DNA of 7,763 nt from Candidatus Gastranaerophilales bacterium (GTDB lineage: Bacteria > Cyanobacteriota > Vampirovibrionia > Gastranaerophilales > Gastranaerophilaceae): assembly GCA_021199975.1 (NCBI GenBank), contig JAJQHF010000097.1:1-7763 (forward strand), in the 5' to 3' direction. Below are positions 1-5,756 of this stretch, piece by piece. Below the pieces are notes generated by a model. That model saw only the letters and a program-made list of their open reading frames with translations, had not been told where the DNA came from and searched no databases. The first letter of the stretch is position 1, and each line of letters opens with the position of its first letter. Position numbers and translations under genes: made by a program.

Positions 1-592
1 GTATAGGATGATTAATTTTTTCATTATTGTTAATGTTTATAAATCCATTACCGACTATTAATTCAGAAACTTCTGATTCTCTGTTTAAATCAACATGTAA
101 ACGGAATAATTCATTAAAAAAATCTCTTACATCGTTAATTTTTATTTGTTTAGACTGCCATTCGCTTCTTTGATGTGACCATTTTGCATAATCAGATACT
201 CTAATTTTATCATTAGTAAAACTAATATTTACATTATTTTCCGTTATAAAATTTTTAATTGAAATTTGATTACTATATATTTCCCAGCCTACATTAAGCC
301 ATTTTTTGATAGATTTTGGCGGTTCCGGACATTTTTCAAATTCGGGTTTTTTAACACTTAAAATAACTTTAGAATTGCTATTTTCCTCATATTCATCAGT
401 TTTCACTCTATCACGATATGAAATAAAAATATTTTCAGAATCATCCGGAATATTTTTAAAATAATAACTCCAATCATAATTTTCGATATTAGTAATATTC
501 TTAACCCATAATAAACTTAAGTCTTTTAAATATTCAAATAAAGCTAACGCATTATTTTTTGATTTATCAATTATAATATTTTCCTCTGACAT
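1..592 (-). CDS. N-terminal part of a probable superfamily I helicase-like AAA protein (truncated by window edge)
   Basis: An open frame runs from an ATG at 592-590 through 197 codons without a stop and leaves the window at position 1, so only the N-terminus is visible. No ATPase motif falls inside the fragment. The pattern matches what I remember of the N-terminal region of large COG1112-type superfamily I helicase/AAA proteins. It has a β-strand plus 'KKPEFEKCPEPP' (about residues 81-92), then 'WLNVGWE' (98-104), a W-rich helical stretch 'AKWSHQRSEWQ' (136-146), and 'ELIVGNGFI' (177-185) before 'INHPI' at the edge. In that family the Walker A and helicase motifs lie well downstream. The product would be a cytoplasmic nucleic-acid-dependent ATPase, and some relatives sit in defence loci. 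The Shine-Dalgarno is weak (AAAGAAAGA, about 11 nt from the ATG). The gene lies 111 bp downstream of yqeK on the same strand. The family call is from recalled motif spacing only. Confidence 0.55.
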   Translation of the reverse strand, partial: MSEENIIIDKSKNNALALFEYLKDLSLLWVKNITNIENYDWSYYFKNIPDDSENIFISYRDRVKTDEYEENSNSKVILSVKKPEFEKCPEPPKSIKKWLNVGWEIYSNQISIKNFITENNVNISFTNDKIRVSDYAKWSHQRSEWQSKQIKINDVRDFFNELFRLHVDLNRESEVSELIVGNGFININNNEKINHPI

Positions 593-703
593 TTATTATT
601 TTATCTTTCTTTTTATTTCAGAAAATATTGAAATGCACAAAATTAATTTTATCATATGCTTATAGAAATTACTACTATAGTGCTTTTAATCTTTTTGTTT
701 CAT
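593..703. other. AT-rich spacer between yqeK and the helicase-like gene
   Basis: This 111-bp gap separates two genes read in the same direction. It has a perfect 12-bp palindrome (AAAATTAATTTT, 639-650) and an 8-bp one (ACTATAGT, 674-681). The minus strand offers TATGAT and TATAGT as -10-like hexamers but no good -35 at proper spacing. I see no stem plus T-run that would end the yqeK operon. Whether the helicase-like gene is read through from yqeK or from its own promoter cannot be settled here. Confidence 0.4.
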
Positions 704-1282
704 TCATGTTTCTGTTTTTTCTAATAAATCATTATAAACGTCAACAGTTTGAAAGCAGATGGGCAGCTTGCGTTTTAAAAGACTTTTTATTGTGATTTTA
801 AAACTTTTAAGCATTGCATCATCAAGGTTATGCCTTTTATATAATGCTTTTTCGATTTTTTGTCTGAATTCCGGTTCACGTGTTCGTAATTCAATTTTAT
901 CCGCAATAAAAATAATTTTTTCAAAATCAGTCATATTTTTTTTGCCGATAGTATGCCACCTTATAGAAGAAAGTATTTCTTCATCGTTTACTCCGTAATC
1001 ATTATTTGCAACAAAAGCACCGACAGGCGCATGCCAGGTCTTATAACTCAATTTTTCGCAATCTTCAAAATTATCTTTAAATTTTTCAAGTTCTTCATTA
1101 GAAAGACATTTTGCACAGTCATGAAGAATACCTGCAATTTGGGCTTTTTCTATATCACAATTAAATTCATCTGCAAGCTGCATAGCTTTTTCCATTGTGC
1201 CTATAGAATGTATATATCTTTCATAAGAAAGAGCTTTTTCTAATTTTTCTTTTATTTCTTCAATGCTGTATTTTGTATACAT
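704..1282 (-). CDS. yqeK: YqeK-type HD-domain hydrolase (bis(5'-nucleosyl)-tetraphosphatase, symmetrical)
   Basis: This is a 192-residue cytoplasmic HD-superfamily metal phosphohydrolase of the YqeK family. Characterised members split diadenosine tetraphosphate symmetrically to two ADP and so control a stress dinucleotide. The ligands are visible in order: H25 ('YIHSIG'), H54-D55 ('GILHDCAK'), H84 ('TWHAPVGA'), H110 ('IRWHTIG') and D128 ('IADKIE'). The closing 'ADKIE.RTREPEF' block (127-139) resembles the family signature. Length is typical of the family (about 185-200). The start at 1282 lies 23 nt inside the end of nadD, so translation is probably coupled to it. The Shine-Dalgarno is poor (GGAA very close to the ATG), which fits coupling. 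In many bacteria yqeK is followed by rsfS; here no rsfS follows within the visible sequence. The stop is TGA. Confidence 0.93.
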   Translation of the reverse strand: MYTKYSIEEIKEKLEKALSYERYIHSIGTMEKAMQLADEFNCDIEKAQIAGILHDCAKCLSNEELEKFKDNFEDCEKLSYKTWHAPVGAFVANNDYGVNDEEILSSIRWHTIGKKNMTDFEKIIFIADKIELRTREPEFRQKIEKALYKRHNLDDAMLKSFKITIKSLLKRKLPICFQTVDVYNDLLEKTET

Positions 1283-1865
1283 TGTTCCGTTTAATATATT
1301 CAGCTACACTCAATGGCAGTATATCACAAATATCTTTATTCTGTCTTATTCTTTCTCTTATTTCACTTGAAGAAATATCAATAAACGGCATTTGCATTAA
1401 AGTATAATTATATCCTTTGTTTTTTAAATTTATAAAAGGAGTTTCGTCAAAATTATCTTCTCTTATAAACAAAATAAAATTTAAAAGATTTTTCAATTCT
1501 TCGGATTTATACCAGCTTTCAATTTGAATAAAAGCATCAGTTCCTATAATAAAGCTTATTTTATCTTTCGGCTTGATAATATTGTAAATCTGTACAATCG
1601 TATCATAAGTATAAGAAGGTTTATTTCTCATATATTCAATAGCTGAAACATCAAAATACGGGTATTCTTTAACCGCCAATTCAACCATATTCAGCCTGTG
1701 CATGGCATTATCCGCATCAAAATCTTTTAAATCTTTATGCGGAGGCTTAAATGCCGGAATAAATACTATTTTCTCAAAATTTAATTTACTGTGTACATAT
1801 TCAGCAACTGCAATATGTGCATTATGAATAGGATTAAAACTTCCCTGATACAAACATTCAGACAT
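1260..1865 (-). CDS. nadD: nicotinate-nucleotide adenylyltransferase
   Basis: NadD transfers AMP from ATP to nicotinate mononucleotide, giving deamido-NAD, the shared step of de novo and salvage NAD synthesis in the cytoplasm. The 201-residue protein shows the nucleotidyltransferase fold: the HxGH-type motif 'GSFNPIHNAH' (8-17, with A in place of the usual G), 'PAFKPPHK' (37-44), 'SYTYDT' (84-89), 'IGTDAF' (107-112) with W118, and the C-terminal 'ISSSEIRERI' (164-173), which binds ATP phosphate. Length is normal. The N-terminus is a few residues shorter than usual before the HxGH motif, but the ATG at 1865 is the only sensible start, 10 nt after the stop of the upstream kinase gene. The 3' end overlaps yqeK by 23 nt. 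Gene order and spacing point to one operon. The functional call is strong, although the related coenzyme A enzyme (CoaD) shares the fold; the NadD-like 'SYTYDT' and the yqeK neighbour favour NadD. Confidence 0.93.
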   Translation of the reverse strand: MSECLYQGSFNPIHNAHIAVAEYVHSKLNFEKIVFIPAFKPPHKDLKDFDADNAMHRLNMVELAVKEYPYFDVSAIEYMRNKPSYTYDTIVQIYNIIKPKDKISFIIGTDAFIQIESWYKSEELKNLLNFILFIREDNFDETPFINLKNKGYNYTLMQMPFIDISSSEIRERIRQNKDICDILPLSVAEYIKRNNVYKIQH

Positions 1866-1875
1866 TATACAAACC

Positions 1876-2739
1876 CTATGAAAAGTGTATTCTTTTAACT
1901 ACTGCAAGAATTTCATTTAAAAATATTTTATATCTGTTTCTTTGTGCTTCACCCGATAAAACAATATCAGCCTGCTTTTTGCACGGACGTATATAAATTC
2001 CTGCTTTGTTTGATGCATTTTGATATATTGTATTTGCTGATTTCCCTAATCCACGTTCATTAGCTCTTATAAAAAATCTTTCCTTCTGAATTTTATTATC
2101 AATATCCACATATATTTTAAAATCGAAAGCGTCTTTAATTTTATCGGTAAGAGTAAAAAGTCCTTCTGAAATAATTATTTTGGAAGGTTCTGCCGGTATA
2201 CAGTTATCAACTCTAATTGTAGTACCTGACATATCATACTTAGGCAGCATAACAGACTTTCCTGATAATAATTCCAAAATATGTTTATACATTAAATCAA
2301 GTTCCAGAGCTTCAGGAACATCAAAATCATAGGTTTTTGCAAATTCAGCCATACCGCCTGCTTGTTTTACCTGTTCCGAACGGTCATAATAATAATCATC
2401 TGTATTAACACGAGTAATTATTCTGCCTGTATTAAATATTCTTGCAAAAACTTCAATTGTATCAATAATATCAAGAGTTATAGTAGATTTTCCGCTTGCT
2501 GTTTCACCTGCAATGCCAATTGAAGCAGAACGATTTATGTCACCTGATATAAATTTGGCTATCTTTCGTATGGCTTGAGGTTTATAATTTAACAAAACAG
2601 GATTATTTGAATTAATTTCATCTTCAAAAATTTTAAATAGTTGAATTTCTATTTTTTCTGTTTTGTTTACAGGGGAAGAAATATATTTATTATAAACCTC
2701 GGATTTTGTATCAACAGTATGGCTGAGTGTATCCGTCAC
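1876..2739 (-). CDS. uridine kinase / phosphoribulokinase-family P-loop kinase with long N-terminal extension
   Basis: This 287-residue P-loop kinase belongs to the uridine kinase/phosphoribulokinase/pantothenate kinase clan. Walker A is 'GETASGKST' (78-86). The acidic 'TDDYYYDR' (113-120) corresponds to the 'DSYY' of uridine kinase. 'YDFDVPEALELDL' (137-149) and 'LLSGKSVMLPKYD' (157-169) follow family order, as do the 'SEGLF' strand (191-195) and an arginine-rich lid (R221, R225, R229). 'ADIVLSG' (257-263) closes the core. It likely phosphorylates a nucleoside or sugar-like hydroxyl with ATP. The first 70 residues precede Walker A, whereas classical Udk has about 15, and I do not recognise this extension. 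The start is a GTG at 2739-2737, chosen because AAGGAA (2751-2746) lies 6 nt upstream. The gene leads the unit with nadD and yqeK, so a nicotinamide- or nicotinate-riboside kinase role is possible by context, but nothing in the residues proves the substrate. Confidence 0.8.
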   Translation of the reverse strand: MTDTLSHTVDTKSEVYNKYISSPVNKTEKIEIQLFKIFEDEINSNNPVLLNYKPQAIRKIAKFISGDINRSASIGIAGETASGKSTITLDIIDTIEVFARIFNTGRIITRVNTDDYYYDRSEQVKQAGGMAEFAKTYDFDVPEALELDLMYKHILELLSGKSVMLPKYDMSGTTIRVDNCIPAEPSKIIISEGLFTLTDKIKDAFDFKIYVDIDNKIQKERFFIRANERGLGKSANTIYQNASNKAGIYIRPCKKQADIVLSGEAQRNRYKIFLNEILAVVKRIHFS

Positions 2740-2763
2740 GATTAATTCCTTTTTATTTTATTA

Positions 2764-2786
2764 TTGTTTTGACTATACCAAAACAA
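2764..2786. repeat. perfect inverted repeat, candidate operator in divergent spacer
   Basis: TTGTTTTG (2764-2771) and CAAAACAA (2779-2786) are exact reverse complements separated by 7 nt (ACTATAC). The spacer contains the minus-strand hexamer TATAGT, a plausible -10 for the kinase-nadD-yqeK operon. An 8-bp dyad centred on a -10 is typical of a repressor site. The repressor is unknown. The tandem XRE proteins about 600 bp away are candidates only by proximity. Confidence 0.45.
2772..2777 (-). promoter_or_regulatory. likely -10 element for the kinase-nadD-yqeK operon
   Basis: TATAGT on the minus strand (one mismatch to TATAAT) lies about 33 nt upstream of the GTG start, giving a leader of roughly 25 nt that contains the AAGGAA ribosome site. 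No good -35 is present: the best hexamers at 15-16 nt spacing (TTGTTT, TTTGTT) match only two or three positions. The promoter may therefore be weak or activator-dependent. Confidence 0.35.
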
Positions 2787-2862
2787 AATCTTAAACAAAA
2801 TATTTTTAGACAATTTGTAAAGATTATATACGTAAAATTTACATTTAGACCTAACAGAATAA

Positions 2863-2891
2863 TTGACCTGATAAGCGATAAGCATTATTAT
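2863..2891 (+). promoter_or_regulatory. sigma70-type promoter for the 88-aa gene
   Basis: TTGACC (2863-2868) and TATTAT (2886-2891) each match the vegetative consensus at five of six positions and are spaced by exactly 17 nt. Transcription would begin near 2898, right at the ribosome site of the following gene, so the leader would be only about 12 nt. That is unusually short and is the main reason for caution. Confidence 0.5.
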
Positions 2892-2897
2892 TATATT

Positions 2898-2903
2898 AGG
2901 AGA
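2898..2903 (+). promoter_or_regulatory. Shine-Dalgarno fixing the start of the 88-aa gene
   Basis: AGGAGA sits 6 nt before the ATG at 2910. It is the strongest ribosome site in the window. It decides in favour of this start over the longer open frame that begins at 2727, which would overlap the divergent kinase gene and both putative promoters. Confidence 0.8.
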
Positions 2904-2909
2904 AAATTT

Positions 2910-3176
2910 ATGAGATTGGCAGATAAGCTTAAATTATTTGAAAGACAGCTTGTATTTTTAAAATGGGGTACAAGTGAAGGTTATGGCAGGATTAATTATG
3001 TCGGATTTGATTTTATTGAGTTTGAGATTTTTGATACTGATGAATTAGAATATACCGATAAAATATTAATCAATGTTCAATTAATATTTGAAGTTGTTAT
3101 TAAAGGTTCTGATATTGCAAGAATTCTTGCGGAATATTCAGCATCTTTGCCTGCTCATGACGGCGATAATGTTTAA
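2910..3176 (+). CDS. 88-aa conserved-looking hypothetical protein, possibly an Sm-like small β-barrel
   Basis: I do not recognise this small, acidic, cytoplasmic protein (no signal peptide or membrane segment). It opens with a short helix ('LADKLKLFERQLVFL', 3-17). It then alternates hydrophobic strands and turns: 'GYGRINYVGFDFIEFEIF' (24-41), 'KILINVQLIFEVVI' (51-64) and a short C-terminal helix 'DIARILAEYS' (68-77). The pattern 'G.I..VG.DFIE.EI' followed by 'ILINVQLI' recalls small Sm-like barrels, where a glycine precedes a V.xDFI strand and a later strand ends the barrel. That is inference from pattern only. The start is set by AGGAGA at 2898-2903. The gene has a good promoter of its own, is divergent from the kinase-nadD-yqeK unit, and is followed by a T-rich stretch (3183-3200) without an obvious stem. 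Confidence 0.75.
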   Translation: MRLADKLKLFERQLVFLKWGTSEGYGRINYVGFDFIEFEIFDTDELEYTDKILINVQLIFEVVIKGSDIARILAEYSASLPAHDGDNV

Positions 3177-3338
3177 ACCCTGTTTTTTGTATTTTTTTTA
3201 CCTATAAAGCTTGTATATTTAGGCGGTAGAAATAAGTTTCATTTGAGGAGTTTTTTAAACCAATTAAATAAAATTGATAATGTTGTTATGGTAATATATC
3301 CAGTAAAAACAAGAGTAAATATTTCGTAAGATTTTAGA
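3177..3338. other. spacer between the 88-aa gene and the XRE pair
   Basis: This 162-bp AT-rich gap begins with the palindrome GTTTAAAC across the preceding stop codon, then two T-tracts (3183-3188, 3191-3199). These could aid termination, but no stable stem precedes them. TTGATA at 3274-3279 is a fair -35, yet the hexamers downstream (TATATC, TATCCA) are poor -10s. A weak CAATT/AATTG dyad spans 3261-3276. I see no convincing gene; the only frame is a 13-codon one at 3288 without a ribosome site. Confidence 0.35.
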
Positions 3339-3557
3339 ATGGGTTTTGAAAAATTTTACGAAAAATTAGGGAAAAGGATTAAATTATTAAGAGAAGAAAG
3401 ACATCTTACTCAAGAACAACTTGCAGAAATTACGGGAATAAGTTTAGATTATTTAGGTAAGATTGAAGTTAATATAAACCGTCCTGGTTTAATAACTTTA
3501 TTAAAACTTGCACAAGCTCTTGATATTTCAATGGAAGAGTTTTTCAAAACATTGTAA
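3339..3557 (+). CDS. XRE-family helix-turn-helix protein (72 aa)
   Basis: This is a compact DNA-binding protein made of a single Cro/C1-type helix-turn-helix domain. Helix 1 is 'FYEKLGKRIKLLREER' (6-21). The turn motif is 'LTQEQLAEITGIS' (23-35) with recognition helix 'LDYLGKIE' (36-43), and 'PGLITLLKLAQALDISMEEFF' (49-69) packs as helices 4 and 5. Nothing remains for a sensor or catalytic domain, so it probably acts as a dimeric repressor or antitoxin-like regulator. The ribosome site is weak. The gene is 19 nt upstream of a second XRE gene and surely cotranscribed with it. The target is unknown. The nearest promoter dyad is in the 2764-2786 region. Confidence 0.88.
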   Translation: MGFEKFYEKLGKRIKLLREERHLTQEQLAEITGISLDYLGKIEVNINRPGLITLLKLAQALDISMEEFFKTL

Positions 3558-3576
3558 TAAGTAGGTTTAGCTTGTA

Positions 3577-3894
3577 ATGGATAAGATTTTGGATGTTAAA
3601 AAAATATTTGGTCATAATTTAAAAAATTTGAGGGAAGATAGAAATTTAACTCAAGAACAGCTTGCAGAAGCTTTAAATTTACAAACTTATCAAACAATAA
3701 ACAGAATAGAGAATGGTAAATCTTTTGTTACAAGCAGCTTGCTTGAAAAAATGTGTAAATTCTTCAATGTTGAAAGTTATGTTTTCTTTTTAAAACCAAA
3801 TCAAACATATACTTCTGACTCTTTAGATAAAATTTCTCAAATTAATTCTAAATTAGATAAAATTTATAACATTGTAAGTAAAATAAATAAATAA
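3577..3894 (+). CDS. XRE-family helix-turn-helix protein with C-terminal helical tail (105 aa)
   Basis: This is the second Cro/C1-type regulator of the pair. 'IFGHNLKNLREDRNLTQEQLAEALNL' (10-35) holds helices 1-2, the recognition helix spans 'YQTINRIENGK' (38-48), and 'SSLLEKMCKFFNVESYVFF' (53-71) completes the fold. Unlike its neighbour it has a tail (72-105) whose last part, 'ISQINSKLDKIYNIVSKIN' (86-104), has hydrophobic residues at heptad-like spacing and may form a coiled coil for oligomerisation. A 21-bp segment in the turn region is identical to the first gene at 20 positions (3408-3428 against 3649-3669), so the two may be an old tandem duplication, though the shared codons encode the family's most conserved motif. 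It converges on the 348-aa gene. No toxin-like partner is adjacent. Confidence 0.85.
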   Translation: MDKILDVKKIFGHNLKNLREDRNLTQEQLAEALNLQTYQTINRIENGKSFVTSSLLEKMCKFFNVESYVFFLKPNQTYTSDSLDKISQINSKLDKIYNIVSKINK

Positions 3895-3929
3895 TAATTT
3901 CAATTATGTTCCATAAGAAATCCTCATTA

Positions 3930-3947
3930 CATATAGGCTTCCATATG
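3930..3947. terminator. weak hairpin between convergent genes
   Basis: CATAT(a)GG and CCATATG pair with one bulged base around a 3-nt loop, in the 65-bp space between the second XRE gene and the convergent 348-aa gene. Its position suits a bidirectional terminator, but no T-run follows on either strand, so termination is doubtful. Confidence 0.25.
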
Positions 3948-3959
3948 AATTAAAATAAT

Positions 3960-5006
3960 TTATGATGTATAGTCTTCAACCACGCCTATTTGTTCCAGTT
4001 TTTCCCATTTTTGATTTTCATCTATCGCCTTACAATAGAAAGCAAATGGAAAGCTTGTAAATAATTTCATGAACTCATAAGAATATTCGTGACGATTTTT
4101 AAATTTTACATTTTTATTTTGCATAGCATTTATGAATTTTTCTATTATTTCAACAGTGTCATTTATTGCCTGTTCAAGTTCTTCATTACTTACGGGGTTT
4201 TTATCATATTTTGATGCAAAAGTTGAAAAATAATTTATATTTGTAAGTGCATATAAAGCATTGCCATAATCTACTTTTTTGTTAACTTTATCCATATCAA
4301 TCATATTAATGTTGTTATTATCACCGTCAATAAGAAAATTATTAGAATTTAGATGATCAAAAGAATAACCGCTCTTTTCAACAGCTTGAAGATTATCTAT
4401 TAATTTTTCATATGATTCCAGGGGCATTTGAGCAACTTTATGAATTGACGATGCATAGTATTTTTTTCTTTCCATATCTTCATACGGCAGCTCACCTTGA
4501 CGTAACTCATCAGAATCAGGAATAAAAACAGCCTGTGTCGGAGGAATTCCAAGAGGGTCTCCTTTTTGTTTTCTTAATATTTCTATCATATAAGGCATGT
4601 TATTTTCATCTTTAATTTGAATCTCTGCTGTTTTTTGTCCTATATTAATACTTAATTCTTTATTTTCAGTCTCTTTTATTTTTGCACTTGTATAATCATA
4701 TATATTATTCAGTGCTGAATTATGTGCTCTTAATATATAATCGTCATTATTAGGTATATTATATGCGGTATGACTAAATCCGGAACCTATTTTATTTTCA
4801 GGATTTGATAATATTTCAGGAAGCTGAGTATGAACAAAATCTGTATTTTCAGCCCAATCAATAAACGAATTATTTCCTTTAAAACTTACATTATTTGAAC
4901 TTTTAACAAAAACATCAGATTTTAAGCTTTGAATTTGTGCTTTTCTCTCAGACTTACAAACATTTATTTTGGGCATTAAATTTACAGAATTAACATTCAA
5001 TAACAT
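3960..5006 (-). CDS. orphan protein with protein-kinase-like motifs and N-terminal 'SFKGN' tag
   Basis: I do not recognise a named family for this 348-residue protein. Residues 1-45 are low-complexity, without a hydrophobic signal peptide, and end in 'NNVSFKGN' (38-45). I recall this kind of tag from the N-termini of assorted Gastranaerophilales proteins. The rest has kinase-like landmarks in order. 'IGSGFSHTAYNI' (73-84) resembles a glycine-rich loop. 'DYILRAHN' (89-96) resembles the β3 strand, with R93 where a kinase has lysine. 'FDHLNSNNFLID' (216-227) resembles a catalytic loop, with D217 and N222 five apart as in HRDxxxxN. 'NMIDMDK' (234-240) puts D237 at the DFG aspartate position. It could be a divergent kinase, a small-molecule phosphotransferase or a pseudokinase. 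AAGGAA (5019-5014) lies 7 nt upstream of the ATG. It follows the secreted SH3-like gene by 81 nt on the same strand. Confidence 0.8.
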   Translation of the reverse strand: MLLNVNSVNLMPKINVCKSERKAQIQSLKSDVFVKSSNNVSFKGNNSFIDWAENTDFVHTQLPEILSNPENKIGSGFSHTAYNIPNNDDYILRAHNSALNNIYDYTSAKIKETENKELSINIGQKTAEIQIKDENNMPYMIEILRKQKGDPLGIPPTQAVFIPDSDELRQGELPYEDMERKKYYASSIHKVAQMPLESYEKLIDNLQAVEKSGYSFDHLNSNNFLIDGDNNNINMIDMDKVNKKVDYGNALYALTNINYFSTFASKYDKNPVSNEELEQAINDTVEIIEKFINAMQNKNVKFKNRHEYSYEFMKLFTSFPFAFYCKAIDENQKWEKLEQIGVVEDYTS

Positions 5007-5087
5007 ACAAATTTTCCTTTTTGTTGTATGTTTTAACTTTGCTGAAAATATTAAATTGCAGAATAATATAAAAAAATTTACAATTTG
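5007..5087. other. spacer before the kinase-like gene
   Basis: This 81-bp AT-rich gap lies downstream of the secreted SH3-like gene and upstream of the kinase-like gene. It holds the AAGGAA ribosome site of the latter. On the minus strand, TTGTAA followed at 17 nt by TGCAAT is a possible but poor promoter. A tiny all-A/T stem (AAATT-GTA-AATTT) precedes a T-run just after the upstream stop; it is too weak to call a terminator. Confidence 0.3.
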
Positions 5088-5750
5088 TTAATCTTTAAAA
5101 TTTGGAAACATATTTAAAGTTCCATCATCATTACGCCAATTAAACCAACCTACTTTCGCTTGTTTTGTCATATCATTAACGGAAGCTAAAAGCCAATTAC
5201 CGTGTATTACAGTAAAACTTATATATTTAGGATATGTTAACTGCTCCAATACTTGAGAATTTTTTGACTCTTTTGCATAAAGAACTTTATCATCTTTGGG
5301 TAAATCATTAAACATTCTTATCCCGTATTTTTTTCCGTATTTATAAAATAAGCCTCTGTATGTTAAAAAGGCATCTTTATCATCATTATATACCCAGCCG
5401 GTTTCACCTGTTTCTTGATTCAAAAATACGCAATACCAATTATTTTCAGGGTTTAAATCCACGGTCAAAAGTGCCACATTATTTGAAGGAACATAAGCGA
5501 CATATGAAATTTTTCTCATATCTATGCTGTTTACAATTGCGGATTTTTTTATACTTTCATAATTTACTTCTCTTAAAACTTTTGAGTCATTATAAGGATA
5601 TTGATAAACAGTATAGCTTTTTGGCATATTTAATACACCGATTCCGTAATATTTAATATTTTTTGAACTCAAAGGAATTATATCCGCCTTTGCAGGCAGA
5701 ACAAACAATGAAAATATACAGAATATTAACAATAAAATCAGTTTTCTCAT
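5088..5750 (-). CDS. secreted protein with SH3-like repeats, function unknown
   Basis: This 220-residue exported protein has a clear Sec signal peptide: positively charged 'MRK', a hydrophobic core (4-19) and an AxA site at 20-22 ('AKA|D'). There is no lipobox cysteine at the cleavage site. The mature part appears to hold two SH3-like β-barrels. The first (about 44-122) runs from 'SYTVYQYPYNDSKVL', typical of an SH3b first strand, to 'TGETGWVYND'. The second (about 155-208) runs from 'VLYAKESKNSQVLEQL' to 'AKVGWFNWRNDDG'. Such domains usually bind cell-wall or protein ligands in the periplasm or outside. No enzymatic domain is present. The start at 5750 is the only one that gives a signal peptide. 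No Shine-Dalgarno precedes it; a TATAAT lies just 6 nt upstream, which suggests a leaderless message. It follows the 63-aa gene by 33 nt. Confidence 0.85.
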   Translation of the reverse strand: MRKLILLLIFCIFSLFVLPAKADIIPLSSKNIKYYGIGVLNMPKSYTVYQYPYNDSKVLREVNYESIKKSAIVNSIDMRKISYVAYVPSNNVALLTVDLNPENNWYCVFLNQETGETGWVYNDDKDAFLTYRGLFYKYGKKYGIRMFNDLPKDDKVLYAKESKNSQVLEQLTYPKYISFTVIHGNWLLASVNDMTKQAKVGWFNWRNDDGTLNMFPNFKD

Positions 5751-5756
5751 AAGTTT

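Noticed and set aside
759..1243. Plus-strand open frames opposite yqeK
   Set aside because: They are antisense to a well-conserved gene, have no ribosome sites, and are rich in F/I/K as expected for the reverse of AT-rich coding DNA.
2727..2909. N-terminal extension of the 88-aa gene by 61 codons to an ATG at 2727
   Set aside because: It would overlap the divergent kinase start, its ribosome site and both promoters, and has no ribosome site. AGGAGA before 2910 marks the real start.
3288..3329. 13-codon leader peptide before the XRE pair
   Set aside because: No ribosome site, no attenuator-like stems and no codon bias suggesting a leader peptide.
3339..3894. XRE pair as a toxin-antitoxin module
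   Set aside because: Both products are DNA-binding proteins and no adjacent ORF resembles a toxin (HigB, RelE, HipA or similar). The convergent kinase-like gene is oriented away and is too unlike HipA to claim it.
5360..5656. Plus-strand 98-codon frame opposite the secreted protein gene
   Set aside because: Antisense shadow; the minus-strand gene has a signal peptide, promoter and domain pattern.
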